Positions 6,824 through 14,754 of a stretch of 41,270 bases of DNA are shown here, one piece after another. How positions within the stretch are numbered: the stretch's first letter is position 1; every line of letters starts with the position of its first letter. The DNA is taken from the NCBI GenBank assembly GCA_934700385.1, contig CAKUXO010000014.1, forward strand, positions 1 through 41,270, written 5' to 3'. The stretch is from an uncultured Candidatus Melainabacteria bacterium (GTDB lineage Bacteria; Cyanobacteriota; Vampirovibrionia; Gastranaerophilales; Gastranaerophilaceae). A program made the position numbers and the translations under genes. A model generated the notes under the pieces. That model worked only from the letters and a program-made list of their open reading frames with translations. It was not told the origin of the DNA and made no database searches.

Positions 6824-7624
6824 ATGAGTACAAATGTTAATAGTGTTTCAAATAGCGCCTATTCAACCTTTAGGGGAATTAATAAAGCGGCAGAAAAAAA
6901 AGATAACCAAGGAACTTCTATTATAGATTTAGCAGATGATAAAGCAAAAAACACAAAAAACGCTTCGGGGGTAACTGTTGCTCTTGAAGATTTTGAAGAA
7001 GTTGTTGAAAATTTCCACGGAAAAGATAGTTCTAATATAACTGTTGAAGATACAAAAGACAAACTCCTTGGTTGGCTTTTTGAAATCGGAAAAGATAAAA
7101 ATATTTTTAAAACAGATGAAGGTAAACAAATTTTAGAAGATAAAGGCAACGTTTTTCAAGATGATATCTATCAACAAGATGTTAATAAAAATGATGGCAT
7201 AAAATATCTTTCAGACGCTGATAGCACAGCTGAAAGTGCTCAAAGATTTGCTAAAGCTGACATCAAAGCTATTGAAACAGCTTTTAATATGGCACATCCA
7301 GGGGAAGGCGTTTTTGATGATTCACTTAGTTCAGAAGAATTACATTCATATTTAGGTACAACAGAAACCGACTCCGGCGAAAAATTAACAGATGCGCTTG
7401 ATTTAGATGGAAAATCCTCAAAAATTTCAGATAAAGAATACGCTAGCTATCTTTTAGCAGCAGATACTCTAAAATATGCTAATGGTGATAATTATGATGT
7501 TAGCGATTTAATCACAAAAGCTGATGGAACAATTGATAGCGCTGACGCTAATCTTGTTAAAAATACAAGCGATGAGGACTTTAAAAAATTAGCTCAAGGC
7601 TATTATGATAAATATTTTGACTAA
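6824..7624 (+). CDS. Uncharacterised acidic protein with EF-hand-like segments
   Basis: Not recognised. 266 residues, strongly acidic (rich in Asp, Lys, Ser and Ala), without signal peptide or membrane helix. The second half has Asp-rich loops that look like degenerate calcium-binding loops: D-L-D-G-K-S-S-K-I-S-D-K-E, and A-D-G-T-I-D-S-A-D about 50 residues later. Neither has the exact 12-residue EF-hand spacing. The start is ATG 6824, preceded at ten bases by GAGGAG; a TTG at 6806 in the same frame would put the ribosome site inside the gene. It stands alone between the rfb operon and a strong terminator. The N-terminal S-T-N-V-N-S-V-S-N-S run resembles the disordered start of secreted flagellar or surface proteins, but that is only an impression. 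Confidence 0.75.
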   Translation: MSTNVNSVSNSAYSTFRGINKAAEKKDNQGTSIIDLADDKAKNTKNASGVTVALEDFEEVVENFHGKDSSNITVEDTKDKLLGWLFEIGKDKNIFKTDEGKQILEDKGNVFQDDIYQQDVNKNDGIKYLSDADSTAESAQRFAKADIKAIETAFNMAHPGEGVFDDSLSSEELHSYLGTTETDSGEKLTDALDLDGKSSKISDKEYASYLLAADTLKYANGDNYDVSDLITKADGTIDSADANLVKNTSDEDFKKLAQGYYDKYFD

Positions 7625-7645
7625 ATTATTCATCTTCTATAAATT

Positions 7646-7672
7646 AAAAGCCGCTTTAATAGCGGCTTTTTT
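7646..7672 (+). terminator. Strong intrinsic terminator, probably bidirectional
   Basis: Stem AAAAGCCGCT/AGCGGCTTTT with a five-base loop, followed by T6 on the plus strand. It closes the gene ending at 7624 and, read from the other side (A-rich flank), the leftward transporter unit ending at 7683. Confidence 0.9.
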
Positions 7673-7682
7673 AATAGTTTTA

Positions 7683-9011
7683 TTATCTTAAAAATCTTAG
7701 ATAAATATAAATTGAGCTTATTAATAATGAAACAAAAACAACAGTTACACCATATTTCATAAAACCAAGGAATGAAATAGGATAACCTTTTTTGCTTGCA
7801 TTTTCTGAAACAATAACGTTTGCAGCAGCACCGATTATTGTCATATTTCCACCAAGGCAAGCACCTAAAGATAAGCACCACCACAATGGATAAGCATAAT
7901 CTCTACCCATAACTTCTTGAATTTGAGCAACCATAGGCGCCATTGTAGCAGTATATGGAATATTATCAATAATACCTGAAATTACACCCGAAGCCCATAA
8001 AATAATAAATGATGTAAGTTCTCTTGACCCATGAACAGTATCAAGAATGAATTGCGCCATCAATTTAATACCGCCTGAAGCCTCAAAGCCACCAATAATG
8101 ATAAATAAGCCGATGAAGAAGAAAATTGTATTCCATTCAACATCTCTTAAAATATCTGTTGGTTTTTCAAAAAGTAATAAGAAAGATGCACCAATCATCG
8201 CTACAATTGATGTTTCAATGTGGATAACGTCATGTAAAACAAATCCTAAAATAACAAGTGCTAAAACTACGCAAGAGCGCACCATTAAAGGAAAATCAAC
8301 AATTGCGTTAGAATTATCAATTTTACTTATTTCATCCATTTTTTCTTTTGAAGCCTTAAGAGTTTTTCTAAAATGAAAACCAAAAATTAAAAGTACTACA
8401 AATAAAATAACAAAAACAACTCCTGTTAATTCATTTAAGAAATCTAAAAAGCTAAGATTTCCGGCACTTCCTATAATAATATTTGGTGGATCACCGATTA
8501 GAGTAGCTGTTCCACCGATATTAGATGAAATAATTTCTGTTAAAAGATAAGGTATTGGATTAATATCTAGTTTTTTAGCTATAGAAAAAGTTATCGGCAT
8601 GATTAATATTACAGTTGTAACATTATCTAAAAATGCACTAACTACCGCAGTAAATAAGCCTAATACAACAAGAATTTTAACAGGATGTCCTTTTGTTAAT
8701 TTTAAAAGCTGACCTGCTATATAGTTAAAAACTCCGCTTCTTGTTGTAATAGAAACTATTATCATCATTGAAACGAGAAGAAAAATAACGTTAAAATCAA
8801 CAAAATTAATAAAATAATTTGGATTAATTACCCCATCAAGCATTTTTGTTTGAGATAACAATCCTAGAATAATTGTTATACCAGCACCTAATAGCGCTAT
8901 TGTTACTTTTGGGATTTTTTCCGCTGCAATAAAAATATAAGCTAAAATTAATATTGAAGCAGAAATAACAATGCTATTAGAGCTTATAAAGTTATGGAAA
9001 TTTTCTAACAT
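7683..9011 (-). CDS. ArsB/NhaD (ion transporter superfamily) membrane transporter
   Basis: 442 residues with about eleven membrane helices in two inverted halves. The first half carries D-N-V-T-T (129-133) and S-N-I-G-G-T-A-T-L-I-G-D-P-P-N (163-177). The second half repeats them as I-D-N-I-P-Y-T-A and G-G-N-M-T-I-I-G-A-A-A-N. This is the signature of the ArsB/NhaD/SLC13-type fold, covering Na+/H+ antiporters and anion carriers. Substrate cannot be assigned; NhaD-type sodium/proton exchange is attractive because the preceding gene is an OadG-like sodium-pump subunit. AAGGAG lies upstream of the ATG, and the gap to that gene is 17 bases. Third gene of a leftward operon with no arsenic genes nearby. 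Confidence 0.88.
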   Translation of the reverse strand: MLENFHNFISSNSIVISASILILAYIFIAAEKIPKVTIALLGAGITIILGLLSQTKMLDGVINPNYFINFVDFNVIFLLVSMMIIVSITTRSGVFNYIAGQLLKLTKGHPVKILVVLGLFTAVVSAFLDNVTTVILIMPITFSIAKKLDINPIPYLLTEIISSNIGGTATLIGDPPNIIIGSAGNLSFLDFLNELTGVVFVILFVVLLIFGFHFRKTLKASKEKMDEISKIDNSNAIVDFPLMVRSCVVLALVILGFVLHDVIHIETSIVAMIGASFLLLFEKPTDILRDVEWNTIFFFIGLFIIIGGFEASGGIKLMAQFILDTVHGSRELTSFIILWASGVISGIIDNIPYTATMAPMVAQIQEVMGRDYAYPLWWCLSLGACLGGNMTIIGAAANVIVSENASKKGYPISFLGFMKYGVTVVFVSLLISSIYIYLRFLR

Positions 9012-9028
9012 TTAAACTCCTTTCTTTG

Positions 9029-9280
9029 TTAACTTTTTTGTGCTTCATTAAATGCTAATGCAATTGCAAGAGCAATTTCATCATCTGTTTTTGCTTTCTT
9101 TTTGGCTTTTGATTTATTATCTTGTGGAATTTCAGGCGGAAAAATTTTATTAAGATATAAAATAAACTTAGAACTGATATTCATTACAAGAATCATAATT
9201 GTTAAAAAACACATTACAACGACCATACCAATAAAGGTAATCATAAGGCCGGTGCATAAATTTTCATTTAAAAAATTCAT
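9029..9280 (-). CDS. OadG-like small membrane protein (sodium-pump decarboxylase gamma subunit family)
   Basis: 83 residues: one N-terminal membrane helix (G-L-M-I-T-F-I-G-M-V-V-V-M-C-F-L, the typical OadG opening), a short amphipathic part, a Lys-rich linker, and a C-terminal D-D-E-I-A-L-A-I-A-L-A-F helix. The same closing helix is found in OadG subunits of oxaloacetate and methylmalonyl-CoA decarboxylase sodium pumps. The alpha and beta partners are absent from the window, and the neighbour is an ArsB/NhaD-type transporter. The AAGGGG ribosome site is part of an inverted repeat reaching into the end of the upstream gene. Confidence 0.8.
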   Translation of the reverse strand: MNFLNENLCTGLMITFIGMVVVMCFLTIMILVMNISSKFILYLNKIFPPEIPQDNKSKAKKKAKTDDEIALAIALAFNEAQKS

Positions 9281-9289
9281 ACTACATTT

Positions 9290-9339
9290 CCCCTTAAAAT
9301 AAACTAAAAACTACTTAAAAAAATAGTTGATTTAAGGGG
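9290..9339 (-). promoter_or_regulatory. Inverted repeat masking the OadG-like gene's ribosome site
   Basis: CCCCTTAAA (9290-9298) pairs with TTTAAGGGG (9331-9339), with an inner AACTA/TAGTT pair between them. On the minus strand the proximal arm contains the AAGGGG Shine-Dalgarno of the OadG-like gene. The distal arm contains the stop codon (9332-9334) of the preceding gene. A ribosome finishing that gene would open the stem, so this looks like translational coupling. Confidence 0.5.
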
Positions 9340-9718
9340 CATTTGGTTGAATTTGGAATAAAAGAGAAGGAAGTCTTAAAGGAGTGTTGAGACTTAAATA
9401 TGTTTCATTTTGAATATATTTAATTAATGAATTTTGTTGTTTTTTATTGTCAAAATAAAAGTCTGTATTTCCGTTTAAAGAATTGTTTTCTTTTTTATTT
9501 GAAAAAATATTTTCGTCTTTTTTTGAATTATCAATCAAAGAAAAAGTATCTGCTAAAACAATTCTTTCTTCGCTATAATTTTCAATTGCTTTTGTTTGAG
9601 TTGAAATTGTGGGTTCAAAAAACCCTTCGCTACAAAATGAATTTGAAAAAGCTGGGCTTATGGTAGCGAAGAAAAAAGATATAAAAAATGTAATAAAAAA
9701 TTTTAATACAAATTTCAT
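9332..9718 (-). CDS. Uncharacterised exported protein
   Basis: Not recognised. 128 residues with a clear signal peptide (residues 1 to about 25, rich in Phe, ending near S-P-A-F-S). The mature part is hydrophilic and low in complexity (Asn, Lys and Ser rich), with a single Cys (Cys28) shortly after the likely cleavage site. It heads the operon with the OadG-like and transporter genes. No Shine-Dalgarno precedes the ATG. A near-perfect promoter (TTGACG, 17 bases, TAGTAT) ends six bases before it, so the message should be leaderless. Its placement suggests an accessory role for the transporter, but nothing in the sequence proves this. Confidence 0.7.
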   Translation of the reverse strand: MKFVLKFFITFFISFFFATISPAFSNSFCSEGFFEPTISTQTKAIENYSEERIVLADTFSLIDNSKKDENIFSNKKENNSLNGNTDFYFDNKKQQNSLIKYIQNETYLSLNTPLRLPSLLFQIQPNAP

Positions 9719-9724
9719 ACTTTG

Positions 9725-9753
9725 ATACTATCACGCTACATTTTATTCGTCAA
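9725..9753 (-). promoter_or_regulatory. Promoter giving a leaderless transcript of the 9332-9718 operon
   Basis: Minus strand TTGACG (9748-9753), 17-base spacer, TAGTAT (9725-9730). Only six bases separate the -10 box from the ATG, so the start would fall on or next to the A of the ATG. Confidence 0.75.
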
Positions 9754-9760
9754 ATTTTAA

Positions 9761-10633
9761 CTATTTTAACTTATTTTTTAAATCAGATTTAATATCAGAT
9801 AAAGGTCCATTATTTGGAGATTTAACGTTGTTAATATAATTTTTTACATAAACCACAGGAAATTTTATAATCCAACCTGATTTAATCAAAATTGAAGCAG
9901 TGTCTGCGCCATGATACAACACAAGTTCATCAATTGTTTTTTCATAAGAAGGTGAAATTGACGAAAAAAGTTTAATAAAATAATCCCCCGTTGTAACAAT
10001 TCCATATCCGGCAGATGTAATTGGATTAGTGATTATTTTTGTAACAGTAAAGTTTTTTTCATCTTGAATTGATAAAATATCAACAGGTAATTCAAGAGTA
10101 TCTTTTTTGCTTTCAATTTCATACCAGTTACCATCATATAAAATTTTAAGCAAGTTTGCCTTTGGCATATAAATATCATCTGCAACAGGAACAAGAATAA
10201 TATCACCATTAAAACCAATTAAGCCATATTTAAAATTTTTGCAAACAAGAAACATTTTTCCATATAAAATGTCAATTGATTGATAATTTTCATCTATAAT
10301 CGTATCGCCAAATTCATCAAAAAGGGCATATTTTCCATTTCTTCCTAATTTAGCAAAACGAAGCGCATATCTTTGAGCTTGGGTATATTTTGGTGCAACT
10401 AAAATTTCGCCTGTTTTTGAAATAATCCCATATTTATTTTTATACATAAAAATAAAAGATTCATCTTTTAATTTAATCAGCTTTTTATAAATCGGCTCAG
10501 TTATTTTTTTATCACCTTGAATTAAACCGAATTTATTTTTATATGAATATACTTCAACATAATTATTTTCACCAAAAGCGCTAATTACATTGAATAAAAG
10601 CAATATTAAAATTAAAAACAATCTTTTTTTCAT
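9761..10633 (-). CDS. Exported WG-repeat protein
   Basis: 290 residues. Residues 1-21 are a signal peptide (basic start, Leu/Ile core, ending S-A-F-G). The first 150 residues hold WG-type beta-repeats: units such as N-K-F-G-L-I, N-K-Y-G-I-I-S-K-T-G-E-I-L-V, G-K-Y-A-L-F-D-E-F-G-D and F-K-Y-G-L-I-G-F-N-G-D, each followed by a P-x-Y or E-x-Y turn. WG (KWG) repeats form small beta-sheets of unknown function in many gut bacteria. The second half has no recognised domain. No ribosome site is seen; AT-rich -10-like boxes (TATAAA, TAGTAT) end five to eight bases before the ATG, again compatible with a leaderless start. It is divergent from the AsmA-like gene at 10696. Confidence 0.82.
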   Translation of the reverse strand: MKKRLFLILILLLFNVISAFGENNYVEVYSYKNKFGLIQGDKKITEPIYKKLIKLKDESFIFMYKNKYGIISKTGEILVAPKYTQAQRYALRFAKLGRNGKYALFDEFGDTIIDENYQSIDILYGKMFLVCKNFKYGLIGFNGDIILVPVADDIYMPKANLLKILYDGNWYEIESKKDTLELPVDILSIQDEKNFTVTKIITNPITSAGYGIVTTGDYFIKLFSSISPSYEKTIDELVLYHGADTASILIKSGWIIKFPVVYVKNYINNVKSPNNGPLSDIKSDLKNKLK

Positions 10634-10695
10634 ATAATTTTATACTATCATTAAAATCTTCTAAAATAAATATTTATGATAAAATATTGACTGTT

Positions 10696-13452
10696 ATGTT
10701 AAAGAAAAAAAATGTTTTAATTATTTTAATATCATTATTTTTTGTGTTCATATTTTTAATCATAGGAACACTTTACACCTATTTAAATATTTTACCTAAA
10801 TTTGTTGAAACAGATTTTTTCCAAAAATCTTTAACTAAAATTGTTAAAGAACAACTTGACCTTGATTTAACTTTTTCTAATCCAAAATTAAAAACATATT
10901 TAAACCCAAAACTTGATTTTGAAATTAAAAGTTTAACCTTAAAGAAAAATGCCCTTGAATTAGTTAATCTTGAAGATTTTAAAATTTTAATTTCTTTTGA
11001 TAAACTTTTGAAAAAAGAAATAACCTTAAAAGAAATAAATGCAAAAAATTTAATTGTTAAAATAGATGAACTTTTAAATAATTTAAAACTTGAAAATAAT
11101 CAACAAACAAAACAAGATTTTAAAATTGATTATTTTAACACCGATATCAAACTAGATAACCTTGAATTAAGCTATAAACAAAAAAATAATTCTAAAATTG
11201 AAGTGTTCTTAAAAGATGTTGAATTAATTAATGAAGAAACTTTTAGAAACCTTGGCTTTAATTTTGAAGCGATTATTACAAAAAATAATCTTGAATACGT
11301 TGATATTGTTTCTTCAACAATAGACGAAATAAAACTTTTTGATGATGAAATTTTAATTCAAAATTTAAAAGTTCTTATAAATAATTCTGATTTAAAATTA
11401 AATGCAAAATTTAACCCAGATAAAATCTCACTTAACGCTAAATCTAAAAGTTTTTATTTAGAAGATATTTTTAAAATAATCAATTCTGATTTTATTATTG
11501 AAAATGGTCAAACAATGTTAAAACCTTTAGTTAATCCAAAAGGCTGTGTTAGTTTTGATGTTAATATGAACAATAATGTTCTTGATGGAGTTATTTTTGC
11601 TAACAACACAAAAGCCGAAATTAAAGATTTAACAAACATTCCTATTTCAATTCAAAAAGGTAAAATCTTAATTAAAAAAGATTACATTAATTTTATTGAT
11701 TTAATTGGTTTTTATGGCAAAAATAAAGAAAATAATCTTAAAATTTATGGTAAAATTAAAGATTACTATAAAACTTTTGATTCAGATATTTCAATTGATA
11801 CGGTTGTATCAAACGAATTTTTTAAAGATTATCTTTCAAAATTAATTAATAACACAATTTTTTATACTTCAAAACCCTTTAAAACAAAAATTATCTACAA
11901 AGCTAAAAATAATATTATGGATATAACTTGGCTTGCTAAAATCCCTAAAGGGGTTAATTTTGGGGTTGATAAAGAAAAATCTGCCTTATCAGATTATGAT
12001 AGAGCAATTAAAGGCGATTTTAATATTAATAAAGATATTCTTGAAATTAAAAACATTAATTATTATATAGCGCAAGACATCAATAAAAATTCTAAAATTA
12101 AACCTATAATAGTTATTTCAGGAAAAACTAATCTTTCAGGAAAAATTGATAACCTTGGTTTTTCTTTTAATAGAAAAATGCCTTGTGAATTTTTAAACAT
12201 CTTTACAAAAGAAAAAACCTTTAAAAAAGGTACAATTCAAGGGAACTTATATGTTGCATATAAAAACAATATTCCTTATTTAAAAACAAATCTTGAAATA
12301 GAAAAAACCTTAATTCCATCTCAAAGAGTGTTTATTAAAAGCGCAAAATTAATTTCAGATGATGAAAACATTAATGTTTTAGCGCAAGGCGGCTTTAAAA
12401 GAATTAGGTTTGATTTTAACGGAAAAATTAAAAATGAACTTCAAGCGCCATTTATAATTAGAAATTTAAAACTTGATATTGATAAAATTGATGTTAAAAA
12501 GTTTTTAACATCATTAAATAATGAGCAAAATCAACATATTAACTATGAAAAAACAGAATCTGAAAATGATATTAAAGATGATAATTTCATGTTTAACACA
12601 AATTTAATTGTAATAGAGGACGCTGATTTTTCATTGAAAGAAGGAAGCTATGGTGAGCTTACTTTTTCAGATATAAAGGCGCAGATGACATTAGATAAAA
12701 ATGGAATTTTAGAACTTCAATCTAACAAATTTAACATAGCAGAGGGAATTTCAACTCTTAGAGTGAAATCTGACCTTAAAAATTTAAAACACTCTGTAAG
12801 GCTTGGAGTTAAAGATGTTAATTCTGATTTAATGGCAAAAGTTTTATTAAACTTGCATAAAGAAATTTCAGGCAAAGCCTCAGGCTTAATTGAACTTTAT
12901 ACAGATAAAAGTTTAAAACTAAATGGCGACATTAAATTTATAGTTCAAGATGGAACGATTGGTAAAATCGGGCTTGTTGAATATGTTTTAAAAATTGCTT
13001 CATTATTTAGAAACCCTGTTGTAATGGTTAACCCCGCAACAATAGCAGACATTGTTTCAATTCCAGAGGGAAAATTTGATAAAATCACAGGCTCTTTATC
13101 AATTAAAGATAACAATGTTCGCTCAATGAACATTAAATCATATTCATCTACCCTTAGCGCTTTAATTAGAGGGCAATATAACCTTGAGCGCCACGACGCT
13201 TCAATTAGAATTTATACTAAATTTTCTAATGATAAAAAAACAATGTTTGATTTCTTAAGAAATATCTCTTTAAACAGATTGGCAAACAAAGTTCAAATGA
13301 ATACAAGAAATGACGCTAATTATTATTCATCTGAACTTGTTGACTTACCTTCAATTGATGTACCTGATGATAAAGCGCAAATCTTTATTACCCAAGTTGA
13401 AGGAGATGTTGAAAACAATAACTTTATTTCTATTTTGAAAAAAATTAAATAG
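10696..13452 (+). CDS. AsmA-like envelope protein, 918 residues
   Basis: A single N-terminal membrane helix (residues about 6-28) is followed by a long periplasmic part of beta-rich, Asn/Lys/Ile-rich repeats. The C-terminal 200 residues match the AsmA-like C-terminal (DUF3971/YhdP-type) pattern. Near the end it has a helix-rich V-E-Y-V-L-K-I-A-S-L-F segment, G-K-F-D-K-I-T-G-S-L-S-I and I-R-G-Q-Y-N-L, then closes with V-E-G-D-V-E-N-N-N-F. Two larger paralogues in the window share the same order of motifs. Proteins of this class span the periplasm as lipid-conducting grooves. I start at ATG 10696; TTG 10687 lies upstream in frame and adds three residues. A TAAAAT box lies ten bases before this ATG. 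Its 3' end overlaps the convergent gene by eight bases. Confidence 0.85.
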   Translation: MLKKKNVLIILISLFFVFIFLIIGTLYTYLNILPKFVETDFFQKSLTKIVKEQLDLDLTFSNPKLKTYLNPKLDFEIKSLTLKKNALELVNLEDFKILISFDKLLKKEITLKEINAKNLIVKIDELLNNLKLENNQQTKQDFKIDYFNTDIKLDNLELSYKQKNNSKIEVFLKDVELINEETFRNLGFNFEAIITKNNLEYVDIVSSTIDEIKLFDDEILIQNLKVLINNSDLKLNAKFNPDKISLNAKSKSFYLEDIFKIINSDFIIENGQTMLKPLVNPKGCVSFDVNMNNNVLDGVIFANNTKAEIKDLTNIPISIQKGKILIKKDYINFIDLIGFYGKNKENNLKIYGKIKDYYKTFDSDISIDTVVSNEFFKDYLSKLINNTIFYTSKPFKTKIIYKAKNNIMDITWLAKIPKGVNFGVDKEKSALSDYDRAIKGDFNINKDILEIKNINYYIAQDINKNSKIKPIIVISGKTNLSGKIDNLGFSFNRKMPCEFLNIFTKEKTFKKGTIQGNLYVAYKNNIPYLKTNLEIEKTLIPSQRVFIKSAKLISDDENINVLAQGGFKRIRFDFNGKIKNELQAPFIIRNLKLDIDKIDVKKFLTSLNNEQNQHINYEKTESENDIKDDNFMFNTNLIVIEDADFSLKEGSYGELTFSDIKAQMTLDKNGILELQSNKFNIAEGISTLRVKSDLKNLKHSVRLGVKDVNSDLMAKVLLNLHKEISGKASGLIELYTDKSLKLNGDIKFIVQDGTIGKIGLVEYVLKIASLFRNPVVMVNPATIADIVSIPEGKFDKITGSLSIKDNNVRSMNIKSYSSTLSALIRGQYNLERHDASIRIYTKFSNDKKTMFDFLRNISLNRLANKVQMNTRNDANYYSSELVDLPSIDVPDDKAQIFITQVEGDVENNNFISILKKIK

Positions 13453-14440
13453 TTTTAATGTTTTCATCCAATTTAAAAACAGATTTAATTATTAATGCGC
13501 TTAAAATTAAAACGTTTGAAGAAACAACATTTTTTGCAATAACTCTAAAATTTTGTTCTTCATATTTTTTATCTTCTTTTCTTAACTTATTAAATTGAAA
13601 AGATAAATTAGAAACGTTATCTTTTGAAAGATTTTTTAAAACAAAAACAAACTTTTCAGATGGAAATTTATCATTTGAAAAAATTTCAATTGATAATGCG
13701 TTATCTATTTCATTTATACAAAAAAGAATATTAGAAAAATTAATCGTTTCAAATAAAATAGATAAAGCTGAGTTATCAATTGCCGTGTTTTCATTTTCAC
13801 TTAATTTTATTGGTGAAGTTTGCTTATTAAAAATAGGCATACTTAAAGGAATATAAAGCAAAAGAAACTCTTTTAAAATATTATTTTCTTGAGATAAATT
13901 AGATTGAATTGAATTTAAAATTTTAAAAACGTGTTCTAATTGCTGCGCTTTTTGAGGCGTTGTTTTATATGCAATTGAAATAGTTTGAATTAATTTTTCA
14001 AGAGCAGAAGTTGTTTTTTGATTTAAAATCTGACCTAAAACTTTTATTGATAAAAGATTATTTATAAAAGTTTTTAAATTTTTAGAATCTTTTGAAAGCT
14101 CTTTAAGAGTTTTTTCAACGTCATCTGGTAAATCAAGCAACTTTTGCAGATATTCAAGAGTTTCTTCTTGACTCATTTGAGAAGTTTCATAATTAAAAAT
14201 TACATTATTAAGATTTTTTTCTTGGTTTTGAATGTTGCTTTGATTTTGCCCTTGAGTTGTTAGGGCATTTTGAGAATTAAAAAGGTTAGTTTGATTTAAT
14301 TGATTTGTTTGATTTAATTGATTAGTCTGATTAGCCTGATTAAACTGGACAAGATTAGCCTTTTCATTAGATATTTTTCTATTTAAAAATAGATTTTGAA
14401 AACGATTATTGAAATTGTTTAAAAAATTAAAATCATTCAT
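13445..14440 (-). CDS. Uncharacterised protein with N/Q-rich repeat; possible FliK-like hook-length protein
   Basis: 331 residues, no signal peptide. Residues about 34-52 are an Asn/Gln/Thr/Leu repeat (units of N-Q-T-N-Q-L), followed by a low-complexity tail to about 75. A helical middle (75-190) and a beta-rich end with an L-L-L-Y-I-P-L-S-M-P-I-type stretch follow, then alternating hydrophobic strands. A disordered Gln-rich N-terminus, helices and a compact beta domain is the layout of flagellar hook-length control proteins (FliK), and rod genes lie 2 kb away. I see no diagnostic FliK motif, so this remains a guess. The -10-like TAAAAT box ends six bases before the ATG without a ribosome site. 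Confidence 0.65.
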   Translation of the reverse strand: MNDFNFLNNFNNRFQNLFLNRKISNEKANLVQFNQANQTNQLNQTNQLNQTNLFNSQNALTTQGQNQSNIQNQEKNLNNVIFNYETSQMSQEETLEYLQKLLDLPDDVEKTLKELSKDSKNLKTFINNLLSIKVLGQILNQKTTSALEKLIQTISIAYKTTPQKAQQLEHVFKILNSIQSNLSQENNILKEFLLLYIPLSMPIFNKQTSPIKLSENENTAIDNSALSILFETINFSNILFCINEIDNALSIEIFSNDKFPSEKFVFVLKNLSKDNVSNLSFQFNKLRKEDKKYEEQNFRVIAKNVVSSNVLILSALIIKSVFKLDENIKTI

Positions 14441-14538
14441 AAAAATATTTTAATCAGATTAAGTGAAATTGGCATGGAAAAAAATTGGAAAAAATTAAAA
14501 TCTTAATAAAAATTAACATGTTTTTTAAAATGATAATA

Positions 14539-14737
14539 CCCCCAAAATCCTTTATTTATAGGATGAAAGAACTATGTTACAAGTGTAGAATATAAATAAA
14601 GGTAAGGTACTTGCCACAATATACAAGTTAAGTTTATAATAATATTATAAAGAATTAAATCTTAAAGATTTAATTGAACTGAAAAAATATTAATTTTTTA
14701 ATGGGGAAATGGGGGTTTTGATAACCTCCCTTTTTTT
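14539..14737 (+). ncRNA. Candidate structured small RNA, about 195 nt
   Basis: A gene-free 314-base gap holds a string of hairpins on the plus strand, with a -10 box before it and an intrinsic terminator after it. Hairpins: ATCCT/AGGAT (14547-14564), GGTAAG/CTTGCC (14601-14615), a perfect 9-base-pair stem (14633-14651) and a perfect 11-base-pair stem (14653-14675). A TGATAAT box at 14531-14537 puts the start near 14543; no good -35 is seen. The CCCCC at 14539-14543 could pair with GGGGG at 14711-14715 to close the molecule or disrupt the terminator. No open reading frame or ribosome site is apparent. Length and closing stem recall 6S RNA, but I could not confirm its conserved bubble, so no family is assigned. 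Confidence 0.55.
14711..14737 (+). terminator. Intrinsic terminator of the small RNA candidate
   Basis: GGGGGTT pairs with AACCTCC (one G-U pair) around a short loop, followed by seven T (14731-14737) on the plus strand. The opposite strand has no U tract in the right place, so it belongs to a rightward transcript. Confidence 0.75.
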
Positions 14738-14754
14738 CTCTTTTACAAAATAAG

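Noticed and set aside
8047..8376. 109-residue plus-strand frame
   Set aside because: Antisense to the ArsB/NhaD-type transporter, whose motifs are unambiguous; no promoter or ribosome site.
14539..14737. Assignment of the small RNA candidate as 6S, tmRNA, RNase P or SRP RNA
   Set aside because: It is too short for tmRNA or RNase P. I found no SRP tetraloop core and could not establish the 6S central bubble. It is left unnamed.
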